64,000 nt of DNA from Isoetes taiwanensis (GCA_021234155.1 JAJEKV010000084.1:248001-312000), one strand, 5' to 3'. Numbered from the stretch's first letter, positions 1-10,951 are shown. Notes: generated by a model from the sequence alone, not told the origin. Translations and numbers: made by a program.

Positions 1-300
1 GCCTCATAGGTACCGACCGGGCGCCGTGGCCTTCTTGAAATCCGCCAAATTTCAGAAGTCTACGAGCTTCGGACGAAAGTTACCTTTTCAAAGTGCAGTA
101 CCGGGTACGAGATCGCACGGCAATTCAAGACCGATCTCCATTTCCGCACCTTTGCAATTTTACGCCCAAGAGGTCGGCCGAAGCCTACTTGGTGGCACTT
201 TTAAGGTGACGCCAATCTTTGCGCTATCCACGCAAAGAGGGTCACCATAATGCCTAAGGATCTAGCCCTCGCCCGTAGGATACGGGAGGAGCAACCTTAG
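1..300 (+). pseudogene. Histone H3-like core, decayed, 5' end off window
   Basis: The reading opens with PHRYRPG, which is residue 38 of canonical H3, and runs to a stop at 298-300. H3 landmarks follow in order: FQKST and RKLPFQ (alpha-N/alpha-1), EIA..FKTDL (positions 109-140), EAYLV (180-194, alpha-2), then [24 protein letters not shown] from 214 (alpha-3 and C-terminus). The last residues differ from canonical RGERA. Loop 1 has canonical H3 length rather than the longer CENH3 form. The landmarks fall in three frames, with shifts near 95-106, 150-175 and 200-214, so the copy is not translatable as one chain. The family forms the H3-H4 core of the nucleosome. The tail lies off the window. 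Identification as H3 is very secure; ownership by the retroelement is an inference. Confidence 0.88.
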
Positions 301-515
301 CTTACTTGCGGGAGTCCGCATTTGTAAATATTTTTTTTGTAATATTTAATAAAGAGACTTTTATTTTGAATTAAAAAGTTTAATGGTTTTTATGTTAATA
401 ATAAACTAAAGTGCTGACGCCAGTTTTTTTTTTTTTTTAAAAAAAGGGGGTTTAAAAGGGGACTCTTAAGGGTTATTTCAAACGTTTCTTTTCCTCTCTC
501 CTCCCTTCTAGCGCC
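301..515 (+). promoter_or_regulatory. Spacer with AATAAA and a splice-acceptor-like tract
   Basis: The spacer between the H3-like gene and the next ORF is AT-rich, with AATAAA at 348-353. A pyrimidine tract ends in TAG at 509-511, five bases before the ATG at 516. This looks like a 3' splice acceptor placed to deliver the second ORF on a spliced RNA. A similar tract ending in CAG precedes the H3-like ATG at 63714. The signals are visible; their use is inferred. Confidence 0.35.
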
Positions 516-857
516 ATGGCTGCCGCCGACCTTGCCGCCTGGTACCATGATGGAGAGAAATGGGATCCACAAGTTCCCTTCGATCTGCTGCAACCTTTGC
601 TATGCCAACGCATAGACCTCCTCACAAGTATGCAAAATGCATCGGGATTACGCGATTCCCTTGACTTCTACCGTATTATTCCTCACGGGATCCTCCCCAA
701 TTGTATTTGGAGCGGGAGATAGTCCGGCAGATGTTAGGCGGGGACACACATGCTTATGACGTCCTGAAGGGGAAACTCCGATGGGGAAAACACCTGCCAG
801 TAGTCCAACATCAGGGGCATCAATATCTGGAAGCTACTTTCGCCCTAGCCATCCTCA
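516..857 (+). pseudogene. Unknown ORF2 of the chromovirus, 5' part
   Basis: I do not recognise this protein. The ATG at 516 opens MAAADLAAWYHDGEKWD and reads to a stop at 722, but coding continues in another frame from about 698 (LYLEREIVRQMLGG...) up to the transposon at 858. One frameshift therefore lies near 690-700. Just before the insertion is LPVVQHQGHQYLEATFAL, which resembles LPVIYHQGQEYLLLDD in the 3' part (10091-10138), suggesting an internal duplication. The 857/9913 junction is in frame when one TCA target copy is counted, so both parts come from one gene. Confidence 0.6.
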
Positions 858-873
858 CACAAGGCCCCCAAAA
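858..873 (+). repeat. Left terminal inverted repeat
   Basis: This is the 16-bp end CACAAGGCCCCCAAAA, preceded by the TCA target copy at 855-857. It matches the reverse complement of the right end exactly. A short motif, ACTGGTAT, recurs inverted about 60-90 bp inside each end. Confidence 0.8.
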
Positions 874-1390
874 TTGAATTAGTATGATTTTTTTATATTG
901 ATTTCTTAATAAAAACTAATTCTTAAAATCAATACTGGTATGTGGGCCAAAAAGTTTACAAACCATGTCTAGTTATACAATACAGTTCATTAATGCAATT
1001 TCATAACGTGACAAACAAATATTGTTTCTTCACATGGTGTTGAAAGATAATTATTTATAGGTGGTTTTCATGACAACTTAAATATATGATGTTTGCCACT
1101 ACTTAACTTATCAAGTTTATTGAATTGATATTTTGTCACATTTATCATCTTTGGTTTATAGATGTTGTAATTTTGAGTGCATAATTAGTATGATGTTTTA
1201 TAGCGGTTAATCATCATTGTAATCTTAAGTGGATAGTTGTTATAATAATTTATAGCGATTAATCATCGATAAAACTATGCTTGGTTTAGATAAGCTGGTA
1301 TGCATATTTTGGTATGATACCAATACATTTAAACAATATTATAAATGTATCTGATTTTAGTACGATTATAGAACATTGTAAGTATACATG

Positions 1391-1490
1391 ACTTTGAATA
1401 TGGATATCTAATCGTGCTTCATATGTCAAGTTTGGTGATGACTTTGAATATGGATATCTAATCGTGCTTCATATGTCAAGTTTGGTGATG
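1391..1490 (+). repeat. Perfect 50-bp tandem duplication
   Basis: Two adjacent identical 50-bp units (1391-1440 and 1441-1490) lie in AT-rich DNA of the transposon's left arm. No mismatch is seen, so the duplication is recent. The rest of 874-2100 has no recognisable gene. Confidence 0.9.
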
Positions 1491-2104
1491 TGGTAAGAGA
1501 CGTATTCCGCCTCAATATATTAATACGATAAAGTTGGAGAACTTTGACATGCATTTTTACCACGTGATTCCAATGTGTGATGCGTGGTGACTAGTATATT
1601 TCAGCATAATGTGCATTTGTTTTTCAAATCTTGATTTTTCTTATTATGAATATTTTTATTTATGAAAGATCACAAAAGCAATAGAAGACAAAGATTGTTC
1701 AATTTTTTTTTTCCATTGAACATTCGTATCAGCATACAATAATATATCAAACAAGAATATATCAAACAAGATCTTTCCTATCTGACACTTGAAGGACAAG
1801 TCTCAAGAAAGTCCAATATATATTTTCGCAACTCGTACTAGACAACTTGGCCCTCAAATAGCAGAAGTATGTTGTTGAAAAGATTGGAGCATGCTGAAGG
1901 AAAGATATCATTGATGTGGATTACATGTACAAACTGTTGCGAGATTTTGATAGTTCGACAGCTTGTGGACCTATCTACACCAGTCGATAGTCGATATACT
2001 ATGCACGAATAAAGTCTTCATCAGCCCTACAACCATTTTCCCCCGCACATAAAAACAGAGATTTTAAGGTAGAAAAATGTTGTAAGCAAAATTTTCTCAC
2101 TTAC

Positions 2105-3800
2105 CAATTGCGACACGTTTTTTCTGGCCACCAATCCTCATTGCAACACAAAATCTGGAAGTATACACAACATCCGCAATATGTGTTCCACGTCCCACAT
2201 CATAATAAATCAAATCAACTTGCAGTAAAAGCAGCACGTGTCTTCAAAATGTAGGGTGTAACTACTTTGTTTTGGACAGAGGTCTGCTTGCTAATGTAAT
2301 AAAAAAAATAGAAGGGCTCAAGAAATCTGGAGGTACAAAGAACATCTGCAATTTGTCTTCCACAACCTATGTAATAACAATTGACATAACAATTGACGTG
2401 TGTAAAGAGCATGTACCTCCAAGATGTAGGCTGTCATTACTTTGCTCGACAGAGGAGGCTCCCAATTAATTAAAAAACTAAAAGAGCTCGAGAAATGACC
2501 CTAGTTGCTCATTTGCAATGAAAGAAACACACCTTTATAAAAATGTCAAGTTCTAGCTACTGGGGTTATTTCAAAGATTCATCTAACTTCGAAATCAAAT
2601 CTAGAAGAACCACAAATGTTGCGATGATGCAAAACTAACAGTATACATATTATTGAAAATTGAAGCTTACCTTGTCTACTCCCAATACCTTGACATCAGG
2701 CAATTAAAACTCAAGTGTTTCTTGCACTGTCATCTCACCAATGTGCAAATCGTGCTGGCTAACATAACCAGACAATTTACCTCTCTTGCAATTTGAACTG
2801 AAATAATAAGCAAATTTTGTATTGGCCCCACTAGCGATTAAAATTCATACTGGCTCCACTAGTAGAGTTACAACAGTTTCAGTCCATAATATTTTCAATA
2901 AGTAGTTAACAGAGAAAATGTGAAGTTAAGCATGACATGTCCCACATGTGACAAATTTAAGAAGGAATATGAACACAAAAGTGTGAAGTTACGAGCACAA
3001 GCTATAGAAGATGTTTTATGCTGTTTCTACTATAGCGTATAATGAAAACACACCAAGGCACTGGAAAGTTCCAAATGCTTGCAGCATGCAATGAATGTCT
3101 AGGAATAGTAAGCTGAATACCTTGATAGCAGCACAAATTGCATCACCGTTAACACCATTAATCACCTCCCTACACTGCATCACTGTTAACAAGAACAACT
3201 CCATCAATCAGCTCCCTGCACAGGCGGAATGTTTCTCACCAACTTGTTTCACAAACGTGCATTATTGAGGAGAAACGTAACATTGGATATCCAATATAAA
3301 GCTGTTTACCTTGTATAGGTCAACTGGTTTTTGTGAGATTTTTCTATTGCTGATTCAAACTCCTCTGCATCTGCCGGCATCTGCTTGGACCTTGGATTCA
3401 CAGAGGGATTCATTATCAAGGCCAGAGACACCAAATAGCTCATTTATTTCCTTTCCACCACTAGAAAATGTATCTAGTGTCATGGACATAGCATTTTCAG
3501 CCTGCTTAAGAGGGTTCCTACTACCACATCTGATGCAAGTCCAGCATCCACAATAACATAATGCAAATTGATAACAAATTGACCAGATAATTACGCAAAG
3601 ATATTGTTTGATGCCAATTCTATTTTAAACCCGCTTAGGGAGCCATACAACAAGCTGCATCATATACCTTATCGTTGGAAAACAACTTACCTGATACATC
3701 ATCGTGGCATCCGTTGAAGAACTCCAAATGATTTCCGCCGTAATGCTTTATCCTGGCAGAGGCATTTCTCCATACCGGATATTCGAACTGGATGTTTAGA
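2105..3800 (-). pseudogene. PDR-type ABCG transporter fragments
   Basis: Three exon-like pieces on the minus strand match full-size plant ABCG (PDR) transporters in order. About 3800-3691 reads VWRNASARIKHYGGNHLEFF, like a PDR N-terminus, and ends at a GTAAGT-type donor. About 2781-2707 reads GKLSGYVSQHDLHIGEMTVQ and then ETLEF, the hallmark downstream of the first Walker A. About 2150-2105 reads GGQKKRVAIG, the ABC signature without its usual serine, and ends at a GTAAGT donor. A stop follows ETLEF, and the exon before the signature is present twice in diverged form (around 2170-2220 and 2340-2400). PDR proteins are plasma-membrane exporters. Here the gene is broken, missing most exons, and sits wholly inside the CACTA-like element, so it looks like captured cargo. 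Confidence 0.62.
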
Positions 3801-5279
3801 TTGATCTTCTGTGGCGTTTCTTCTGATTCCGCTGCCCCTGCTTCTGCATATGTGACTCCAAGCGACGGCCTCCCAGCCTCATCTGCATCGGCTCATCGCC
3901 TCATCTGCATCGGCTCATCTGCATCGGCTCACCGCATACATCATCTGCATCTGCTCACCTGCATCTGCCTCCCAGCATCTGCATTGGCTCATCTGCATCG
4001 GCTCACCACCCACCATGCTCGGCCGGCTGCCGCCACAAATCTGTAAAATTACCCAAGGTCCAAAAAAAATTCGAACAAAACCCTAACTCCTATTTTCCGC
4101 TAAACCATTGACAAAATCATAGCAATAGATAATTTGCGAACCTTAGGACTATACTACTACATGGATGAGCATTTAAAATTATGAGTGATTTTTGAAATAG
4201 AATGCTCATTCTTGACTTAAGAAATTCATTACGCAAGCAAGACACAAGTATATGAATTCAACATTGGGAATGAAGGCATAAGGTTCAGGTTCTTGAAGTT
4301 CATGCCTAAATTTGGAGAGGGTTCATTTGCGGTTAATTTGTCATGATTAAGGTTTTTGGATTGAAATGTGTGGATTTTTTGAAATAGGTACTTTATGCGA
4401 ATGCTGATACTTGATAACATACGAAAGCCGTCTAAGCATACGCTTTGATTTATAACTTTGTCCACGCTTAAAGTTCTAAAAGCAGGACACAGTTCCTAGC
4501 ATTGGAAATGAAGGCATAAGGTAAAAGTTTGGGAGAGGGTGCACGTTGCTAAGATCGAAATATGGTAAAAGCATATCAATGATATGCTCATCCGTTCAGG
4601 AGTGCTGCGAATGTGTGGGCATGTTTCGTGAACCACGTGTGGTGCCATAGGCAACTACCTCATAGTGTAATAATATACCTCCAGCTCATAGTTAACCACC
4701 ACATGTGATTCAATCGTGTAGGCATGTTTCCTGAACCACGTGTGATGCCATAGGCAACTATGTGTTATGAGAGGCCACTTGTTATGACCACATAGTTGGG
4801 GAAGGAGTAGGATAGTTAACTACCTATTTAATCTATGAATACATAAGGTGACAACAACCACGGGTGCTGCAAACATGTGGACATGTCTCGTGAACTACGT
4901 GTGGTGGCAACCACCTGTTATGAGAGGTCACCAAAGCATTTAAATATTGAAATGTAAAAGAAGTGGTCATGTGTATAAATACACACGATGTTTAATGACT
5001 ACAAAGTTCGAGGAAGAATAGTACAGTTAGCAAAAGAAGGAATCACTCAAATAAGTTTATCCAGCGTTTTGTAACTACATAGTAAAGGGCAGAATATAAT
5101 AGTTAACTATCTAAGCATTACCTTAAGCTCAACGGTGACAACCATAGGTTCTGCAAACGTGTGGGCATGTTTTGTGAACCACATGTGGTGGCATAGGCAA
5201 TCACTTGTTATGAAAGGTCACCAATTCATTCTAAAATTTTGAAACATGGAAAGAAGTGGTCATTTAAATGGTCATTCAA
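3801..5279. repeat. Non-coding cargo with dispersed short repeats
   Basis: No gene was recognised. Around 3870-4010 a CATCTGCATCGGCTCA-type motif repeats irregularly. From about 4600 to 5230 a module containing CGTGAACCACGTGTGGTG and TTATGAGAGGTCACC recurs at least four times (near 4620, 4725, 4870 and 5160) with divergence. These look like decayed tandem or subterminal repeats of the transposon. Confidence 0.5.
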
Positions 5280-7030
5280 AACCGACTTGTTACGTGCAAC
5301 TAGCCGACCTTTCGCTCAATGCACTCTTCGCCTAGTGCGCTAATCTAAACGTGGCATGTACTTAGCAATAGAGGCATTTGATCCATCTTCTGCTCTTCAA
5401 ACATGTGTCCTAGGGTAACTCTGGCCTTCTAGATTTAATCACGATCCGAGAAAACCCTGCATGCAAGCTCTTAACCACTCCAATGGCAGGGAAGGTTGCC
5501 AAAACCTAAACCCTACATATGTAGTAGGGTTGAAGTATCGGGACACCAAAACTGCTCCATCTGCTAATCCCATCGTCCAAATAGTAGCTCGTGTCCCAGG
5601 AGATATCTTCGAAAAAAAAAATGAACATCCATCGCACAAATGTGACAAGCCCCCAAATTTTCCCCTCCCTGACGTAGGGACATGGCGTGTTCCTCTAGTT
5701 CGGCCACTCTACCGAGCTCGAAATATGGATTTGACTTCGCGCATGAGTCTAAAGCATTAAATTTACTATAGGGACCAACTATTATGACCAACAGAGCCAA
5801 ACCCAACTTGCTATGTGCAACTAGCCGACCTTTCGCTCAATGCACTCCTTGCCTAGTGCACTCCTCGTCTAAATGTAGCATGTGCTTGGCAATAGGGGTG
5901 TTTCATCGATCATCTGCTCTTCAAACATGTGTCGGAGGGTAATTCTGGCCTTCTAGATGCAATCGCAGAGTCGAAATGTCGTTCCCTGCCTTTCTGGCAT
6001 GGCTGGTGGTACGTTGTCCAGCTTGTTACGAGCCATCGCAATGGAGAAACTTTGGAAACGGTGCCTGGGGAGTGTTTTTTTGTTCTCTCTCTTGGGATCT
6101 CTTTTCAGACCCTCGAGGAAACCCTGCACGCAAGCTCTTAACCACTCCAGAGGCAGGGAAGATTGTCAAAACTTAAACCCTACAGATGTAGTAGGGTTTA
6201 AGTATCGGGGCATCAAAAAAGCTCCATCTGCTAATCCCATGTCCAAATGGTAGCTCATGTTCCATGAAACATCTCAAAAAAAAAAAAAAAGGAACATCAG
6301 ATGTGCCAACCCCAAAATTTTTCCCTTTCCAAAGTAGGGGCACGTCGGGGACATGGCGTGTCCCTCCAGTTCGGCCACTCTACCGAGCTTGGAATGTGGT
6401 TTTGACTTCGCCCATGAGTTTAAAGCATCAAACTTACTCTAGGGACCAACTATTATAACCAACAGAGCCAAACACGACTTGCTATGTGCAACTAGCCGAC
6501 CTTTCACTCAATGCACCTCGCCTAGTGCACTCCTCATCTAAACATAGCATGTACTTAGCAATACGGGCATTTCATCAATCATTTGCTGCCTAGTTCTGGA
6601 TGCAACCGCAGAGTCGCAATGTCATTCCATGCCTTTCTGGCGTGGCCGGGGCACTACGTCCAGCTTGTTATGAGCCATCACAGCGGAGCAACTTTTGGAA
6701 CTGGTGCCTGGGGAGTGTTTTTTTGTTCTCTCTCTTAGGGTCTCTCTTTAGACCCTCGAGGAAACCATGCATGCAAGCTCTTAACCACTCCAGATGTAGG
6801 GAAGGTTGTCAAAACCTAAACCCTATAGATGCAGTAGGATTTAAGTATTGGGGCACCAAAACTGCTCCATCCATCTAAATGGTAGCTCATGTCCCAAGAA
6901 ATATCTCAAAAAAAAAAAAAAAAAAAAAAAAAAAGGACATCCATTGCACGGATGTGCCAACCCCCAAATTTTCCCCTTTCTGACATAGGGGCCTGTCGGG
7001 GACATGGCGTGTTCCTCCAGTTCATGTTCC
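5280..7030. repeat. Three-unit array of 0.5-0.7-kb repeats
   Basis: Units start near 5280, 5805 and 6470 with CAACTAGCCGACCTTTC. They share in order GCTCTTAACCACTCC, CCTAAACCCTA, an A-run (5612, 6275, 6908) and GGGACATGGCGTGTTCC. Units 1 and 2 end with GTTCGGCCACTCTACCGAGCT; unit 3 breaks off before it. On the minus strand that end reads AGCTCGGTAGAGTGG, resembling a tRNA A box. No real tRNA or open protein frame is present. The array is a locally amplified repeat, possibly SINE-related. Confidence 0.6.
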
Positions 7031-7508
7031 TATAGTTTTAGAAAAAATGAGTTGCAATGGTTGAACGTGGTTTACAAAATGTTAAAGATAAGATAAGAGT
7101 TTAAAGATAAGATAAGATAAGTCTTTTAACGTCCACGGAAACGCAATCGGGTTATGGGACCAGAACAAAAAAAGAGGGCATGAGTCCTCACAAAGCTCAG
7201 AGGCTGCCCCCCACAACAAATCACAAATGAGAACAAACAGAAAAATAGAAACTAAACTAGAGCGAATCTCATGGATCAGAAGGCCACTGATCATGAATAA
7301 AAGGAAAAGCAAATTGTCGTGAAGCTCTAGCTGTCAATGATCAAATATTCATTTTTTCAAACTATTGGATTTTGAATTATTGAGCGTTATAATACTTGTG
7401 CCTATTTGCTTTGTGAAAAAAAATATCATAGCTTAGAATGATGGGGAAATCGATCGTGAAACTTTGCTCGAAGCTCAGGGTTTGCAAATTGATGATATCA
7501 TGAATGTC
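7031..7508. other. No recognisable feature
   Basis: AT-rich transposon interior. A short run of GATAA repeats lies near 7087-7120. Nothing else was identified. Confidence 0.5.
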
Positions 7509-7522
7509 AAAATGTATAGGCT

Positions 7523-8610
7523 TGGGATCACGTGCGTGTGCTCTTCCAGCTAGATTATGCCTCAGTTTATCACCACTCTTCTCCTTTCTTGTGGGTTCCT
7601 CTACCCCCTGCGTACTTGCCCTTGGCTGCCACTGTGCATGCTCGGACGCAGGCCCGTTGGAGGCGAGCTGCTGTGCTCACCTTGGAGGATTGGTATTGGG
7701 ATGGTCAGCTAGCTTCGTGGGAGTTCTTTCGAGCTCGCTTTCGCCTGAAGGACAGTGACCGGGCTATCTGGGAACAAGTGGCGGGGAGTATTCCGCTACA
7801 CATACCTATAGTCCCTCAGGGTGATGTGGTGGTGCAGGTTTGGAAGGTTCATCCAGATGTTGTATCTTCTTGTTTTGTGCGGTCTTGTTACCGGGTGTTG
7901 GCTATTCATGACACTCTGCCCCCTTCAGGCAAGTGGTCTCTGCAGCTTCCGGGTTCTCGATGGCGCTCGGTTTGGACGTGGACATGGAGCTCACTTCCCC
8001 ACCGGGTTTTCGGATGCTTCGTGGCGGTGGTGCACCCATTTGTATCGGGGTGAATGTCCTTGTGAGTCGGGTTTAGGCGGGTGTGAGCCCTCTTTGCCCT
8101 TGTTATGGCCTTCATCGTGAGGCTGTGGAGCATTATGCGGTTTTATGCCCTCACTTGCGTGTTGCCCGGGATTGGGTCGGGCTCTGTTTCGGGTGAGATT
8201 GAATAGCCAACAATTGCTTTGCTTCATGTATATCCCGGTGCTTGGCAGCCAGATGGCAGCAAGCCTTGCATCCTCTGTCGTGGCTTGGTTGGTGTGGTTG
8301 ATTTGGAAGCGGGCGGCGGTTGTGGATCTTCGGGGATTCAGCAGACTGCGACCTCTCCGATTCCTCGACTTCGGTACAAGCTATTTCAAAGCTTTTGGTG
8401 TTCCGGGATTAGTAGAGCGGAAGTTTTCCATTTGGCGGGACTTCTTGGGTGTGGTAGATGGTGATGGCCAGTTTGTACAGCAGTAGAGTTGCAGTTGTTG
8501 TGGAGTGTCGAGGTATCACTGTCTCTTTGGGGCAGTTCTCCTTCCTCCTCACTTGCTTTGTAACATTACCATTCTTTTAATATATTGCTGACACAGTTCT
8601 TCAAAAAAAA
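7523..8610 (+). mobile_element. 5'-truncated LINE 3' end with target duplications
   Basis: The insert is bounded by AAAATGTATAGGCT at 7509-7522 and again at 8611-8624, and ends in an A-tract at 8603-8610. These are hallmarks of target-primed integration. Broken frames across 7550-8470 resemble the C-terminal part of plant L1 ORF2 seen at 28262: first the region ending WEQVAG, then RFGRGHGAHFPTGFSDASW in the zf-RVT zone. Several frameshifts break the coding. It was truncated on arrival, inside the CACTA-like element, and is therefore younger than it. Confidence 0.8.
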
Positions 8611-8624
8611 AAAATGTATAGGCT

Positions 8625-9896
8625 CATAAAATTCTTGTGTTTTGTATTGGTTTAAAACATAACAAATTATATACAAGACTTGAAGGTTGGTGAATGCATG
8701 GGATGAATCTTTGACCTAATGATGTTTTGGATGAACGAATGTTTTGACCTAGTGATTTTATAAGAAAAATCAAATGTGGTCACAAAAACCATTGAGATTT
8801 ATGTTGGCTAAAATATAGGTCGGGTGAGCCAATTGGATTCGAGAGGATAAATAAGAACAAGATTGCATCCATCAGTTGAAAAGAAGCCGAATCCATTCTT
8901 GGAAAAATAAATTGGATTTACAGATGCAATTAAGATCATGCTTTGAAATCAAGCTTGTTTTTGTGTTTTCCATTGCTGCAATAAAGTCTTGCTTATTTAA
9001 TATAAGTGAAGCATGTTGTTCTAAGTTTTTGCCTACCTGAAGCTACTTATTTGAAGTATCCATGCATCTAAAATTTGAACATTGCTCAGGAATATCAAAG
9101 TCTTACGCTCGACATTATTTTATGTTTTACATTAGAACATTATAGTTGCTCGAGGAAGTTGCTTGATGTTGATGCTATAACTCTTCACCATTCGGATAAA
9201 ATATGTGCATGCTCTCAATACGTGTACTAACTAGTATATCATAGAGGATACATTGAAAAAGGTAAGTACAAACATACACTTGCCCCAATATAAAGCTATG
9301 CTACATATAATGTTAGAAAACAAAAAACAAAGCATAGACACCATGCAACCAGTAAAAGTCAATGTACATAATGCAAGTTTATAATTACAATTAAGGATCA
9401 CGCTCTAAAAGTAGGGCAAAATCAGATATAATAGTCAGAATTACTAGTTAACATAAATAACTATGCTCAAAGTCAGTAGTGACATTAAGGATTGAAACAA
9501 GTATATTAAATAAACAACTACTCAAACCAACGTAATATACCGCTAATAACCATAGTAAATAAGCAAGTGACAAAAACCATAGCACACTTGCAAAATCAAA
9601 TATGGTTCTCCAAAAACTAGGAAGGATTAAAACTAGGTTAAGAATTATATATGATAATGATAAACTAATATGTAAAATCATCTTAAATTGTAATATTAAC
9701 AATGTACTCTTAAGAACCACCTCCTAAACTAGTAATAACTTTAAGAAACTAGCGTTAGATACAAAATTAGTATAAGAACTATGATCATACTAGTAGTGAT
9801 TATGAAAGCCATATAGTTTTCCTTGATATTGTGAATTGCATGTAGTAAAAACCACTCTTATACTGGTTTCTATCATAATTATGAATACGAGTTAAT
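8625..9896. other. CACTA-like element right arm, no gene seen
   Basis: AT-rich DNA with no recognised protein or RNA gene on either strand. Confidence 0.5.
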
Positions 9897-9912
9897 TTTT
9901 GGGGGCCTTGTG
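9897..9912 (-). repeat. Right terminal inverted repeat
   Basis: This is the reverse complement of the left end, followed by the second TCA target copy at 9913-9915. Confidence 0.8.
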
Positions 9913-10951
9913 TCATGGACCAATACGTTGAGGATGAGACTTTGCCTGTAGAGAAGGGCAAACTGCCAGAATCCTCCGAGGAGGGGGATGATGAGCATAT
10001 AGGGATGGGCGACTTTGCCCGTTGGAAAGAGCTAGCAGAGGAGTTACCACCGCGCCGTGAACAAGCTATAGGCTTGTCAGGGTTAGACGGCCTTCCAGTT
10101 ATCTATCACCAAGGGCAAGAGTACCTTCTCTTGGATGATATTATCTGGACGTATCATATGGTGGCCGGATTTCGACGCAAGCGCAAAGACCATGTACTTT
10201 ACGAGCTTGCGGAGTATTGTATGGATGATTTTATCGACTTCACCTCTACCGAGCTTCCTTCGGAGGTGCACCACCTTCCGGTTCCGTCGGGGAGACCATA
10301 GAAACCCGCGAGACTCTACTACGCCGAGACTTTGTGATGCGAGGCACCGCTTCCGCGGCTGCACGAATGCCTTCCGCGGCTATGGGACCTCACGTCCCAA
10401 ACATTAATATGGTTGAGGTTCCCTCCGACTCAGATGATGAGGGTGAAGATTTATATCATAACCCTGCACACAAGAAGGAGGAGCAACAGGAGCTCAAGGA
10501 GGAAGAAGTCCCCATGGACTTGGATAAGGAGGTGGCAGCATCTGAGACTCCGCAAGGGAAGGTGCTGGGTAACCACCTTACCCGTTTCTTTTTGTCGGCC
10601 TTCCGATATGGGCAAGTCCTCTTCATAGCCCGGGATCTAGGGCCAGAGGCTGAAGCTTCATGGTGGGCCCTCCGTGCACTCTCTACACTGGCCGGCCACA
10701 AGAAGCTTCCCTATCGTACGTTTACTTATGTACTCGTACGACGGGATCTTGCCCTGACGGCCTTGGGTCAGGATATTGCGCCTTGGATGGGAATGAAGCT
10801 CCTCACGGCAGCCCCATTGGCCGTTGCCTATCCACCCGAGGTTGCATCTGTTGCGGCTGCCACAGTAGACCCTGGGGTTACTCTGCTGCGACACCGACCG
10901 CCTCCACCACCTCCTAGGGCTAAGGATAAAGAGGCAGGGCCTAGTTCCTAG
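9913..10951 (+). pseudogene. Unknown ORF2 of the chromovirus, 3' part
   Basis: This continues the gene split at 857. The first frame (MDQYVEDETLP...) stops at 10299-10301, but coding continues in a second frame from about 10275 (GETIETRETLLRRDFVMRG) to the stop at 10949-10951, so there is one frameshift near 10270-10290. Visible parts are an acidic segment, the second HQG-YL motif (10091-10138), a strongly acidic stretch VPSDSDDEGEDLYHNP then KEEEQQELKEEEVPMDLDKE (about 10417-10535), a hydrophobic/aromatic block FRYGQVLFIARDLG, and a proline run before the C-terminus. No family is recognised. Acidic tracts occur in histone chaperones, which would suit an H3-encoding element, but that is speculation. 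Confidence 0.6.

Larger units (their letters stand above)
858..9912. mobile_element. CACTA-like DNA transposon, non-autonomous, 9055 bp
   Basis: The ends are inverted repeats sharing CACAAGGCCCCCAAAA (16 of 16), with weaker similarity further in. The element is flanked by a 3-bp duplication TCA (855-857 and 9913-9915). A CAC terminus with a 3-bp target duplication is the pattern of the CACTA/EnSpm superfamily, although the motif differs from CACTA itself. Removing the element and one TCA joins the flanking ORF2 in frame, which confirms the borders. No transposase was recognised. The cargo is minus-strand ABCG fragments, a three-unit repeat array and a nested LINE tail. PIF/Harbinger is less likely because its target is usually TWA. 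Confidence 0.78.

Noticed and set aside
26-250. Open frame starting MAFLKSAKF
   Set aside because: It is one of three frames of the broken H3 core, not a separate gene; it diverges from H3 after RKLPFQ.
5700-5725. tRNA gene on the minus strand
   Set aside because: Only an A-box-like stretch; no cloverleaf, B box or acceptor stem.
7082-7312. Minus-strand hydrophobic 76-aa protein
   Set aside because: Isolated short frame in transposon interior with simple repeats; no homology recognised.
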